Source: an uncultured Clostridia bacterium
Lineage (GTDB): Bacteria; Bacillota; Clostridia; Christensenellales; DTU072
NCBI GenBank assembly: GCA_944363505.1
Contig: CALVUD010000001.1
Span: forward strand, 211,633 to 275,632
Reading direction: 5' to 3'
Length of the DNA: 64,000 bases
The translations under genes were made by a program, and so were the position numbers. Within the stretch, counting starts at the first letter, position 1. The number at the start of each line of letters is the position of its first letter. The notes beneath the pieces were generated by a model. The model was not told where the DNA came from, made no database searches, and saw nothing but the letters and a program-made list of their open reading frames with translations. Below are positions 35,166-43,412 of the stretch, one piece after another.

Positions 35166-35996
35166 CTATATCGCCACTTCGATCTTTTTGTCGAGGGTGT
35201 TGTAACGGTAGTCCTCGAGTTTGAAATCGTCCGCCGTAAACTCGTAAAAATCCTTTTTGTCGGGGTTCATTACGAACTTAGGCGCGGGATAGTCCTCCTT
35301 TTCCAGCATCTCTTTAACTATCGGAACGTGCCTGTCGTATATGTGCGCGTCCGCGATGACGTGTACGAGTTCGCCGACCTTCAATCCCGCGACCCTCGCC
35401 ATCATGTGCTGTAACACGGCGTACTGCACGACGTTCCAGTTGTTCGCAGTCAGCATGTCCTGGGAACGCTGATTGAGTATGCAGTTCAGCGTGTCGCCCG
35501 ATACGTTGAACGTCATCGAGTAGGCGCAGGGATAAAGGTGCATTTCGTTCAGATCCGCATGAACGTAAATATTGGTCATAATGCGCCTGGACTGGGGGTT
35601 GTTTTTCAGATCGAAAATCACCCTGTCGACCTGGTCGAACTCGCCCTCGCGGTAGCGGTGTTTGACTCCCAGCTGATACCCGTATGCCTTGCCTATGGAA
35701 CCCGTTTCGTCCGCCCAGGAATCCCAAATATGGGTTTTCAGATCGCGGACGTTGTTGGATTTTTTCTGCCATATCCACAACAGTTCGTCTATCGCCGACT
35801 TGAACGCGGTGCGCCTTAAGGTCATTACGGGAAATTCTTTTGTCAGGTCGTAGCGGTTGACGATACAGAATTTTTTTACGGTATGCGCGGGTGTACCGTC
35901 TTCCCATCTGGGGCGCACGTCCAGCTTTTCGTCGGAAAATCCGTTCGTCAGAATGTCCGTTACGTTTTCACGAAAAATCTTGTCTGCAAAACTCAT
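35166..35996 (-). CDS. thyA: thymidylate synthase
   Basis: A 276-residue ThyA converts dUMP to dTMP with methylene-tetrahydrofolate. Visible motifs: DELLWIWQKKSN, the catalytic cysteine region LYPCAYSMTFNV (Cys-Ala in place of the common Cys-His, as in some Firmicutes), NQRSQDMLTANNWNV for dUMP binding, and HVIADAHIYDRH. No ribosome site precedes the ATG. A TGATATAAT element ends six bases upstream, so the mRNA seems to start at the ATG. First gene of the operon with folA, icd, the MBL protein and hemZ. Confidence 0.95.
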   Translation of the reverse strand: MSFADKIFRENVTDILTNGFSDEKLDVRPRWEDGTPAHTVKKFCIVNRYDLTKEFPVMTLRRTAFKSAIDELLWIWQKKSNNVRDLKTHIWDSWADETGSIGKAYGYQLGVKHRYREGEFDQVDRVIFDLKNNPQSRRIMTNIYVHADLNEMHLYPCAYSMTFNVSGDTLNCILNQRSQDMLTANNWNVVQYAVLQHMMARVAGLKVGELVHVIADAHIYDRHVPIVKEMLEKEDYPAPKFVMNPDKKDFYEFTADDFKLEDYRYNTLDKKIEVAI

Positions 35997-36002
35997 ACGC
36001 CC

Positions 36003-36011
36003 ATTATATCA
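36003..36011 (-). promoter_or_regulatory. extended -10 promoter of thyA (leaderless transcript)
   Basis: TGA-TATAAT (TATAAT at 36008-36003) has only a weak -35 region. Six bases (GGGCGT) separate it from the ATG at 35996, the same distance as at the phosphodiesterase gene. Confidence 0.65.
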
Positions 36012-36040
36012 CAATATTTGCAAATTACAAAAGATTTTAA

Positions 36041-36148
36041 CCCGACACGGACGATTTTGCGCGGACCGCGCAGTCGGGCGCCGAAGCGGCGCTCAAAAAA
36101 TACGGCGAACGCGTTTACAAGCGCGGCAATATGTGGTATACTCTATAA
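36041..36148 (+). pseudogene. possible 3' tail of a lost gene
   Basis: After a TAA the plus strand reads 35 protein-like codons, including AQSGAEAALKKYGERVYKRG and NMWYTL, then TAA. The stretch overlaps the helicase promoter. It has no start codon and I do not know its family. Confidence 0.25.
36114..36142 (+). promoter_or_regulatory. promoter of the helicase operon
   Basis: TTTACA (36114-36119), 17 bp, TATACT (36137-36142) preceded by TGG as an extended -10. Confidence 0.75.
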
Positions 36149-36185
36149 GTATGGTTTTGCGGTGCAAAGCTTATCAGGAGAGAGA

Positions 36186-39100
36186 ATGAACCCGATTTAC
36201 AGCAAATATAAGGAAAGATTCATACAAATCAGCGGGAACAACCGCAGTATTTTCGTAAAAGGCATAGTCAAGAAATACAATTTCGATATCGGCGCGATAA
36301 TGGAAAACCGCAACGATACCGACGAATTTACCGACTTCCTGTGGCATCAGCGCCGTTCCTTTTCTCTGATCAACGACAAGGTCGTGCAGAAGATGCTCAA
36401 ACAGGCGACGAAAAGCGATTCCGTCGCCGAGGTAGGCGAAAAACTCATCCCCGACGCTCTCGGTATCGAGGACGAAGCGCTGGCGGCGGACATTACCGTT
36501 CAGGTAAAAAAGAAAAAAAGCGTCAAGGATCTGTCCCCTTCCCAGAAAATCGTTTCCGGGCAGCTCGCGAGTCTTAAATATCTGAAGCGCGAAGTCGAGG
36601 AAATGGAAAAAGAAACGGGTCTTTACGACCTGTACATCGGTTATCCGTTCGTCGTCGGACAGCTTTCCCCCGACATCCAGCTGAGGGCGCCGCTTCTGCT
36701 TTTCCCCGCGCACATTCATATCGAAAAGGACGAAGCCACTCTGACTTTGACGCCGAATCAGCCCGTAATGCTGAACAAAGCGTTCGTTTTGGCGTATGCG
36801 AAAGAGCATAACATCTCCACCGACAAACTGATCCAGGAATTCGACCCCTTGGCGGACGACACTTTCTCGAATCCCTACGACGTGGCGGATTATCTGAATG
36901 CGCACGGATTCAAACTGCGTTCGACGCGCAGAAAGACTTTGCAGTCTTTCGACCCGTCTTACGTTCCGATGGAAGGACTGGAGATCAAAAACTACGCTCT
37001 GATAGGCAAATTCCCGCTCGCTAACGCCATATATAACGATTATCTGGCGCTCGAAAAGGACAACCTGACCACGCCGTCGATAGACGCGCTCCTCGCGCCC
37101 AAAAAGACGCGCCGCGAAATGAAGGCGGAACGCCGGGTAAAAGCACGCGAAGAACGCAAAAAGCGCAAGAACGCGGAACTGATGAATCCCACGTTCTATC
37201 CGATAAACGACCTCGACTACGCCCAGGAAAACGCGCTTGCCGAAATCAACAAACAGGACAACATCGTCATCTACGGACCTCCCGGAACGGGAAAGTCGCA
37301 GACCATAGTCAATATAATTTCCGACGCGATGTGCAAGGGAAAACGCGTCCTGGTCGTCAGCCAGAAGCGCGCCGCTCTCGACGTCGTTTTTTCCAGGCTC
37401 GGAAAGCTGAATTCCAAAGCCATGCTGATCCCCGACCCGGAAAAGGAAAAAATGAGCTTTTTCGAGCGGGTACGCACCATGCACGCCGCGGCATACGCTT
37501 CGGGCTACGCGGACGAACAGGCGCACTACAAAAAGGTAGAATTCGACATCCGCAAGGAGATCGACACCCTCCAGTCGATCAGCGACAGCCTGTTCACCAA
37601 GACCCGTTTCGGACTGACGCTTCAGGAAATGTACGCGGGCAGCTATAACATCGGAAAGGACAGCAAGGATTATAAACTTTATAACAAGCTGGTGGATACG
37701 GAACTTGCCGGAATGAACTATCCCGAACTCAGCGAGGATCTGCGTCTGATACGCGACAAAAACCTCGCCCATTTCTATCTGGAGCGCGCCGAGATCGTTA
37801 AAAACAACGAGATGGTGGAGCACGTTCTCTCGGAAGTGGACGTCCACAGACTGAAAGAAGCCAAATCCTTCATAGAAAAGATACTGTCGCGCCCGATAGT
37901 TCCTTTCGATTCCGCAAAATACGCCTACAGCAGATATCTGACGGCGTTCTATCTGGAGAACGCCGCCACCGACCGCCGCGACATCAAACGCGTAGCAAGG
38001 ATGATAACGGGTTACGAGCACCCCTCTTTGCAGCGCTGGCTGAGCGTTTCCGCGTTCCCGCTGATGTGGCCTGTATACCCGTTCGTCAAGCACAGCTTCA
38101 ACTCCAAAATGGAAAACGTGATGATCGACCTGAACGTCGCGAAAACGGTACTCGACGAACACGCCGAGGAATACCGTCCTCTTTCCAAGGTACTTGACGC
38201 CGAAGGCTATGCGCTCGCCGTGGGCGGACTGCTGAACGGAAACAATTATTTCCTGAAAAAACTGAACGACGCCCTGGACAATTACGTCAAGGTCAGGGAC
38301 ATGAACTCGGCGCTGAACTCTTTGAGCGACCGTGTAAAAGCCATACTCAAGTTCGCCGCGCTGAACTCCGAAGGCGACGAAATTTCCATGTGCGAAGTGC
38401 TGGACAAAATACTTCCCATCCGCATATATCACGAGATCGTGTCCATGGACTATGCCGTCGAGGAGTTTTTGTCCAAGACCGTTACGTTCGACTCCATGCG
38501 TCAGCGCATACTGCACCTGAAACAGGATCAGCGCGAACTTTCCCGCGCGCTCGCTACCTCGCGTTTCAACGAGATCTACGCGCAATATTTCAAGACCGCG
38601 CCCGACTCCAAGGACTTTTTGTACGATATACAGAAGCAACGCGGTCTGAGACCGTTGAGGCAGATGTTCGATTTCTTCGGGGAATATTTATTAAGGCTTT
38701 TCCCCTGCTGGCTGCTCTCCCCCGAGGTCGTCAGCACCATACTGCCCCTTAAACGCGACCTGTTCGACCTCGTGGTTTTCGACGAAGCCAGTCAGATTTT
38801 CATCGAAAACGCCTTGCCCGCCATGTACCGCGGCACAAAGGTCGTCATCGCCGGCGACAGCAAACAGTTGAGACCGACTGCCGGGTTCGTCAAAAAGTAT
38901 TTCGGCAACGGCATGCAGGATTCCTCTTTCGATCTGTCCACCCAGGCGGCTCTCGAGGTCGAAAGCCTGCTGGACCTCGCCACGGCAAGGTACTATCCCG
39001 TACACCTCACCTATCACTACCGCAGCAAATACGCGGAACTCATCGATTTTTCGAACGCCGCGTTCTACGAAAACAAGCTCCAGATCGCTCCGAACACCGA

Positions 39101-40073
39101 ACGCGATTTCGTCGCGCCGCCGATAGAGCGAATAAAAGTCAAGGGCGCGTGGCAGAACCGCCACAACCACGAGGAAGCGCTCGCCGTCGTCAGGATCGTC
39201 AAGAACGTCCTGTCGCACCGCGGCGAGAACGAAAGCGTGGGCATAGTTACTTTCAACATGGAGCAGAAAGAGTATATAGAAGACATGCTCGACGCCGAAG
39301 CCGACAGATCGCAGCTGTTCCGCAGGCAGCTGTTTGCGGAGCGTAACCGCGTCGTGGACGGCGAAAACGTCAGTCTGTTCGTCAAGAACCTCGAAAACGT
39401 GCAGGGCGAGGAACGCGACGTCATCATATTCAGCGTGGGATACGCGAGAAACGACTACGACCGCGTGGTTGCGCAGTTCGGCTCGCTGTCCATGGAGGGC
39501 GGCGAAAACCGATTGAACGTCGCCGTTACCCGCGCAAAGAAGAAAGTCTACGTCGTAACCAGCATAGAACCCGAAGAACTCGACAAGAACGAGACCACCA
39601 AAAACGCGGGTCCGAAGCTCCTCAAAAAATACCTCGCTTACGCGCGCGCCGTATCCTCCGGAAACCGTGCCGAGGTAAAAGACATACTGATGTCGATGCA
39701 CCGTCCCGCCGAAGTCATAGACCCTATCGGCGCATACGAACTGCAAATCAAGGAACAACTCGAAAAACTGGGTTACGAGGTGGATATAAACCTCGGGAAC
39801 ACCGATTACAAGCTTTCTTTGGGCATATACGACCGCGAAATCGGAAGTTACGTCCTGGGCGTGGAATGCGATTATCAGGCGTTCCACTCCAGTCCCAGCG
39901 TCCTGGAACGCGACGTTTACCGCTTCAAATTCCTGGAAAGCAAAGGCTGGGTGATAGTCAGAGTCTGGTCGCGCGACTGGTGGCTGTCCAGAACCAAAGT
40001 GCTTAACGACCTCGTCACCGTCATCGAACGGCAAAAGGCTATAATGCGCGACAAACTATTCCAAAACAAATAG
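36186..40073 (+). CDS. DUF4011-type SF1 helicase with C-terminal Vsr-like nuclease domain
   Basis: A 1295-residue protein. Residues 1-330 resemble the DUF4011 region. A superfamily-1 helicase core is split: Walker A GPPGTGKSQT at ~364, a long helical insert, then FDEASQI (~864), AGDSKQLRPT, LTYHYRS, VQGEERDVIIFS and the motif VI arginine in NRLNVAVTRAKKKV (~1108). A C-terminal domain (~1190-1272) has LGVECDYQAFHSSPSVLERD and KGWVIVRVWSRDWW, typical of Vsr/REase-like domains in COG1112 proteins. The architecture matches, from memory, the predicted anti-phage gene type Hhe (DUF4011-helicase-Vsr); a repair role is the alternative. TCAGGAG before the ATG at 36186 decides the start; an upstream-extended frame is antisense to thyA. 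Confidence 0.88.
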   Translation: MNPIYSKYKERFIQISGNNRSIFVKGIVKKYNFDIGAIMENRNDTDEFTDFLWHQRRSFSLINDKVVQKMLKQATKSDSVAEVGEKLIPDALGIEDEALAADITVQVKKKKSVKDLSPSQKIVSGQLASLKYLKREVEEMEKETGLYDLYIGYPFVVGQLSPDIQLRAPLLLFPAHIHIEKDEATLTLTPNQPVMLNKAFVLAYAKEHNISTDKLIQEFDPLADDTFSNPYDVADYLNAHGFKLRSTRRKTLQSFDPSYVPMEGLEIKNYALIGKFPLANAIYNDYLALEKDNLTTPSIDALLAPKKTRREMKAERRVKAREERKKRKNAELMNPTFYPINDLDYAQENALAEINKQDNIVIYGPPGTGKSQTIVNIISDAMCKGKRVLVVSQKRAALDVVFSRLGKLNSKAMLIPDPEKEKMSFFERVRTMHAAAYASGYADEQAHYKKVEFDIRKEIDTLQSISDSLFTKTRFGLTLQEMYAGSYNIGKDSKDYKLYNKLVDTELAGMNYPELSEDLRLIRDKNLAHFYLERAEIVKNNEMVEHVLSEVDVHRLKEAKSFIEKILSRPIVPFDSAKYAYSRYLTAFYLENAATDRRDIKRVARMITGYEHPSLQRWLSVSAFPLMWPVYPFVKHSFNSKMENVMIDLNVAKTVLDEHAEEYRPLSKVLDAEGYALAVGGLLNGNNYFLKKLNDALDNYVKVRDMNSALNSLSDRVKAILKFAALNSEGDEISMCEVLDKILPIRIYHEIVSMDYAVEEFLSKTVTFDSMRQRILHLKQDQRELSRALATSRFNEIYAQYFKTAPDSKDFLYDIQKQRGLRPLRQMFDFFGEYLLRLFPCWLLSPEVVSTILPLKRDLFDLVVFDEASQIFIENALPAMYRGTKVVIAGDSKQLRPTAGFVKKYFGNGMQDSSFDLSTQAALEVESLLDLATARYYPVHLTYHYRSKYAELIDFSNAAFYENKLQIAPNTERDFVAPPIERIKVKGAWQNRHNHEEALAVVRIVKNVLSHRGENESVGIVTFNMEQKEYIEDMLDAEADRSQLFRRQLFAERNRVVDGENVSLFVKNLENVQGEERDVIIFSVGYARNDYDRVVAQFGSLSMEGGENRLNVAVTRAKKKVYVVTSIEPEELDKNETTKNAGPKLLKKYLAYARAVSSGNRAEVKDILMSMHRPAEVIDPIGAYELQIKEQLEKLGYEVDINLGNTDYKLSLGIYDREIGSYVLGVECDYQAFHSSPSVLERDVYRFKFLESKGWVIVRVWSRDWWLSRTKVLNDLVTVIERQKAIMRDKLFQNK

Positions 40074-40085
40074 GAGACCAAGGGT

Positions 40086-40979
40086 ATGATACATTTTTTC
40101 TATGACGCGGACTCGGAAATGAGTCTGGAAACAGCCGTCAAATACGGTATAGACAACCGCGATTATTTCATAAAAATGCCCTATTCCATATCGGGCGAAA
40201 ACTATTATTGCGACCTTTTGACCACGGAGGTATCGTCCGAGTTCTTTAAAAAGGTGCGCGCGGGCGAAATGCCCTCGACTTCGGCTTTGAATTCCGAAGA
40301 GTACAAAAGGATCTTCGAGCCGGCTTTCAGCGAAGGCGGCGAAATACTGTACGTTTCTTTCTCCTCCGCGATGAGCGCGACTTTCGACCATCTGGAAGTC
40401 GCCCTTAAAGAATTGAAACGCAAATATCCCGACGTCATGTTCACCCGTTACGATTCCAAAGCGATCAGTATGGGCGCGGGTCTTGCGGTACTGGCGGCGG
40501 CAAAATGTCTGCAATCGGGAAAGAGCGTAGCGGAAACCGTCAGACATCTGGACGAACTCGTACCGCGCATCAACATCACCATTGTCGCCGACGATTTAAA
40601 TTACCTTAAGCGCGGAGGCAGACTGACCGCGGTAAAGGCGCTTTTAGGTACCGTTTTGCAAATCAAACCCATAATCAAGCTGACCACCGCGGGAACGCTG
40701 ATCCCCACGATGAACGTATCGGGCAGGAACAAGGCTCTGATGACCATCGTCAACGAAATCGCCGCGCGTGCCAGCGAAGCCGACGATCTGCCCATATTCA
40801 TAATGCACGGCGACTGCCTCGCCGAGGGCGAACGCGTGCGCGACAAACTGCAATCGATGCTGCCGAAAGCCAAGATCGTTTTACAGGAAGTCGGTCCCGT
40901 AATCGGTTCTCACTGCGGTCCCGGCACAATAGGAATATGCTTTATAGACGGAGCGCGTCCCGAACCCGTAAAAGAATAA
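40086..40979 (+). CDS. DegV-family fatty-acid-binding protein
   Basis: A 297-residue two-domain DegV (FakB-like) protein. Landmarks: STSALNSEEY (~61-70), the ligand Ser region VSFSSAMSATF (~90), LKRGGRLTAVKALLGTVLQIKP (shown here in parts, ~178-199) and a C-terminal HGDCLAEGE. FakB proteins hold a fatty acid for phosphorylation by FakA; no FakA is nearby. The ribosome site GGAG overlaps the TAG of the helicase gene, so the two are cotranscribed. Confidence 0.9.
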   Translation: MIHFFYDADSEMSLETAVKYGIDNRDYFIKMPYSISGENYYCDLLTTEVSSEFFKKVRAGEMPSTSALNSEEYKRIFEPAFSEGGEILYVSFSSAMSATFDHLEVALKELKRKYPDVMFTRYDSKAISMGAGLAVLAAAKCLQSGKSVAETVRHLDELVPRINITIVADDLNYLKRGGRLTAVKALLGTVLQIKPIIKLTTAGTLIPTMNVSGRNKALMTIVNEIAARASEADDLPIFIMHGDCLAEGERVRDKLQSMLPKAKIVLQEVGPVIGSHCGPGTIGICFIDGARPEPVKE

Positions 40980-41959
40980 AGCTTACGGCGCTTGCGCTCG
41001 CGATAATATCGGTCGCGTTTATCGCCGCGACGCTTTCGGGTTGCAACGCGACGAAAACGGTGGCGGGAACGGCTCTCGGGAGTTACTATTCCGTAGAGTA
41101 TTCGGGAAAGAACGTCGACGATCAAATTAAGGCTTTTATGGCAGACGTCGACCTTAACTTCGCCGCAGAAGGAACAGGCGACATCGGCAAAATCAACGCC
41201 GCGCCTAAGGGCGAACCCGTAAAGGTCGGCGAAACGACTTTTGCCCTGCTCGAACTTGTGTTCGAGATCTCCGAAAAAAGCGGCGGCGCATTCAACCCGG
41301 CGGCTTTTCCGCTGACCGAGCTGTGGCACTTTTCGCCGTCGAATTATATCGGCGCGGCGAAGTCGATACCGGACGCCGAGGATATTGCCGAAACACTGAA
41401 GATTTCCTCCGTTGCCATGTTCAGCCTCGACAAAACCGCGCTTACCGTTACAAAACTCGTTGACGGCGCCGCGCTCGACGCGGGCGCTATCGGAAAAGGC
41501 TTCGCCGCAGACCGGATATTCGAAATCATCGGCGGCAGCGGCATTGTGGACGCGGGCGGAACATTCAGGGTCTCGGAGCCTGTAAAAATGTATATTCAAA
41601 ATCCGCGCGGCTCGGATTATGTTGCCGAAGCTACGGTTTCGAATATAGCCGTCGCCACCAGCGGAGATTACCAACGTTACTATTTCGTTGACGGGAAACG
41701 CATACACCATATTCTCGCGCCCGACGGTTACCCTGCGGGATACTTCTCGGAAGATCCCGTCGTTTCGGTCACCGTCACGGGTGGCTCCGCAGCCGTATGC
41801 GACGCGCTCTCCACGGCGCTGATGGTCACGGGATACTCCCCCGAATCGGCGGAACTTACCGCGTACTACGAGTGTCAGGCGCTGCTGTTTACGGAAACGG
41901 GATATTACGAAATCGGAGATTCGCCTTTTGAAGTTGTTTCGGGAGAAAAACTTAATTGA
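40937..41959 (+). CDS. apbE: FAD:protein FMN transferase, lipoprotein
   Basis: A 340-residue ApbE-type flavin transferase, which attaches FMN to Thr/Ser of exported redox proteins. A lipobox TLSGC at ~36 places it on the outer face of the membrane. Family landmarks: GTALGSYYSVEY, LDAGAIGKGFAADRI (~175), IVDAGGTFRV, HHILAPDGYPAG (~253) and AAVCDALSTALMVTGY (~285) with the metal-binding acid. It overlaps the DegV gene by 43 bases; AGGAAT lies directly before the ATG. No flavin-acceptor protein (FMN-bind domain) is in the window. Confidence 0.93.
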   Translation: MLYRRSASRTRKRIKLTALALAIISVAFIAATLSGCNATKTVAGTALGSYYSVEYSGKNVDDQIKAFMADVDLNFAAEGTGDIGKINAAPKGEPVKVGETTFALLELVFEISEKSGGAFNPAAFPLTELWHFSPSNYIGAAKSIPDAEDIAETLKISSVAMFSLDKTALTVTKLVDGAALDAGAIGKGFAADRIFEIIGGSGIVDAGGTFRVSEPVKMYIQNPRGSDYVAEATVSNIAVATSGDYQRYYFVDGKRIHHILAPDGYPAGYFSEDPVVSVTVTGGSAAVCDALSTALMVTGYSPESAELTAYYECQALLFTETGYYEIGDSPFEVVSGEKLN

Positions 41960-42332
41960 ACATTACCGCAGATCCCCTCTTTTCGGTATCGGCGACTTTA
42001 TAGTCGTACTTGCCGTTATTTTCGCATGCACGCTTGCTGCAAAATCGCTTGTCGGTTCCGATACCGGCATTTACGCCGACGTTTACGTTAAGGGCGAAAT
42101 AGTCATGAGCGTACCGCTGAATACCGACGCGCTCTACGCCGTACCCGATACCCGCGCTTCCATAGAGGTCGCTGACGGAAAGATCGCCGTCGTAGACAAC
42201 GACTGTACGAATAAAATATGCATTAAAACGGGCTTCGTTTCGCGTTCCGGCGCGGCGATCGTATGCGCGCCAAACGGCATAACCGTTATAGTCCGCGGCG
42301 GCGACTCCGAATACGTCACGGGGGTTCATTGA
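41928..42332 (+). CDS. NusG domain II-containing membrane protein
   Basis: A 134-residue protein with one membrane segment (~20-42) and an exported NusG-domain-II (DUF1312) region. Three cysteines are in the typical places: NDCTNKICIKTGFVSRSGAA and VCAPNG. Despite the name it is not a transcription factor. It usually sits between ApbE and a Gx transporter in Firmicutes, as here. It probably starts at TTG 41928, overlapping apbE by 32 bases, with GGAG about 12 bases upstream; a slightly later TTG is possible. Confidence 0.85.
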   Translation: MKLFREKNLIEHYRRSPLFGIGDFIVVLAVIFACTLAAKSLVGSDTGIYADVYVKGEIVMSVPLNTDALYAVPDTRASIEVADGKIAVVDNDCTNKICIKTGFVSRSGAAIVCAPNGITVIVRGGDSEYVTGVH

Positions 42333-42838
42333 TGAAACCGGATTCTCTGAAGATCGCCCGCGCCGCCATGATCCTCGCTTCCGCGCTGATTCTGGGACTC
42401 GTCGAAAACCTGCTCCCGCCCGTCGTGCCCGCCGTTCCGTTTATAAAACTCGGGCTTTCCAACGTCGCCGTGGCGTTTGCGGCGATCGTCGTCGGCGCGC
42501 CTTACGCGTTTTTGACCGCGATACTTAAATCGATACTTGTTCCACTGTTCATCGGAAATCCCGTAATGATCGCCTATTCGCTTGCGGGCGCCTTTATGTC
42601 CTGCATTGTTACGGTAATACTGATATACGTTAAAAAGCTCTCTCTGCCTTTTATTTCCGTACTCGCTTCGCTGACGCATAACTTTTCACAGCTGGGAGTA
42701 GCGGTTCTGATGACGGGGAGTTTTGCGGTCGCGGCGTATTCTCCCGTATTGTTCCTGACGGGGACCGCGGCGGGTGTCGTAACGGGCGTAATAATTTACG
42801 TCGCGATAAAGTATCTTCCCGAAAAGATCCTGAAGTAG
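42332..42838 (+). CDS. Gx transporter-family membrane protein (heptaprenyl diphosphate synthase component I-like)
   Basis: A 168-residue membrane protein with about five hydrophobic segments. It has the family motif PFIKLGLSNVAVAFA near the N-terminus and THNFSQLGVAVL. The name comes from annotations that link it to heptaprenyl diphosphate synthase; a transport role, perhaps for a quinone or flavin precursor, is equally possible. TGATG overlap couples it to the NusG-II gene. It ends the plus-strand run. Confidence 0.85.
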   Translation: MKPDSLKIARAAMILASALILGLVENLLPPVVPAVPFIKLGLSNVAVAFAAIVVGAPYAFLTAILKSILVPLFIGNPVMIAYSLAGAFMSCIVTVILIYVKKLSLPFISVLASLTHNFSQLGVAVLMTGSFAVAAYSPVLFLTGTAAGVVTGVIIYVAIKYLPEKILK

Positions 42839-43097
42839 ACCGCGCCGCTTTTGGTGTCCCCCTTATCGCAGCGCGGTCTGAGAGCGACGGCGGCGGCGAA
42901 CGCGGCGAATATGTCGCTCTGAAAAAATTATTCGCCGCCGTGCTTAGTGTTTGGGGAAGTTTTTCACACGCCTTCGGCTTTAAATCATTAAAAGCTTGTC
43001 CGCCGCCGCCAAGTCTCGACCCGAAAAAGGATCGGAGAACTTTTTTACTTACGTGGTCAAAAGGTTTAACGTTTAATTAACCCCTTTAAAATACTTG
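42839..43097. other. intergenic stretch after the Gx transporter gene
   Basis: AGACCGCGC at the end of the gene pairs with GCGCGGTCT near 42873-42881, a nine-base stem with a long loop and no T-run. One plus-strand frame stays open to ~43080 (reading ERGEYVALKKLFAAVLSV, then more) but lacks a start codon and ribosome site. Nothing else is recognised. Confidence 0.45.
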
Positions 43098-43143
43098 TCC
43101 TTAGGAAAGTATCGAATAGATTATATTCCTTTGGAAATATAAT
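43098..43143 (+). promoter_or_regulatory. promoter and two palindromic operators of the Xre gene
   Basis: TCCTTAGGAAA (43098-43108) and TCCTTTGGAAA (43127-43137) are near-identical palindromes 29 bp apart. The second abuts TATAAT (43138-43143). The -35 region is weak. Autorepression by the encoded Xre protein is inferred. Confidence 0.6.
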
Positions 43144-43152
43144 GTCAAGAGA

Positions 43153-43374
43153 ATGACATCCAATATCCAAATCAAAATCGTCGAACGCATCAGGTATCTG
43201 ATGGACGCAGAAAAAATTACTCAATACGCTCTCGCCAAACGCATACGGGTCAGTCAGAGTACAATATGCAACTGGCTTAACGGAAAAAAAGAACCAAGTA
43301 TAGAAAGCTTATGGAAACTGAGCGACTTCTTCGACGTAAGTATCGATTATCTGGTCGGGAAATCCGACATATAG
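43153..43374 (+). CDS. small Xre-family helix-turn-helix regulator
   Basis: A 73-residue protein that is almost only a HTH_3 domain: TQYALAKRIRVSQSTICNWLNG (in parts: QYALAKRIRVSQ, TICNWLNG at ~24-44) and the usual end PSIESLWKLSDFFDVSIDYLVG. It likely binds the palindromes in its own promoter. Only nine bases separate the -10 box and the ATG, and the ribosome site is weak (AAGAGA), so the leader is two or three bases. No toxin-antitoxin partner is adjacent; the next gene, dinB, is convergent. Confidence 0.9.
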   Translation: MTSNIQIKIVERIRYLMDAEKITQYALAKRIRVSQSTICNWLNGKKEPSIESLWKLSDFFDVSIDYLVGKSDI

Positions 43375-43412
43375 CGAAACAAAAGCGTCTTGCGCGTTCG
43401 TTATGCCTTATT

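Noticed and set aside
36174..38639. Long minus-strand open frame (821 codons)
   Set aside because: It lies antisense to the helicase gene and shows no domain or ribosome site.
38691..40034. Minus-strand open frame (447 codons)
   Set aside because: Antisense to the helicase C-terminal part; low-quality composition and no family.
42839..43080. Open plus-strand frame after the Gx transporter gene as a new gene
   Set aside because: It lacks any start codon with a ribosome site and has no recognisable domain.
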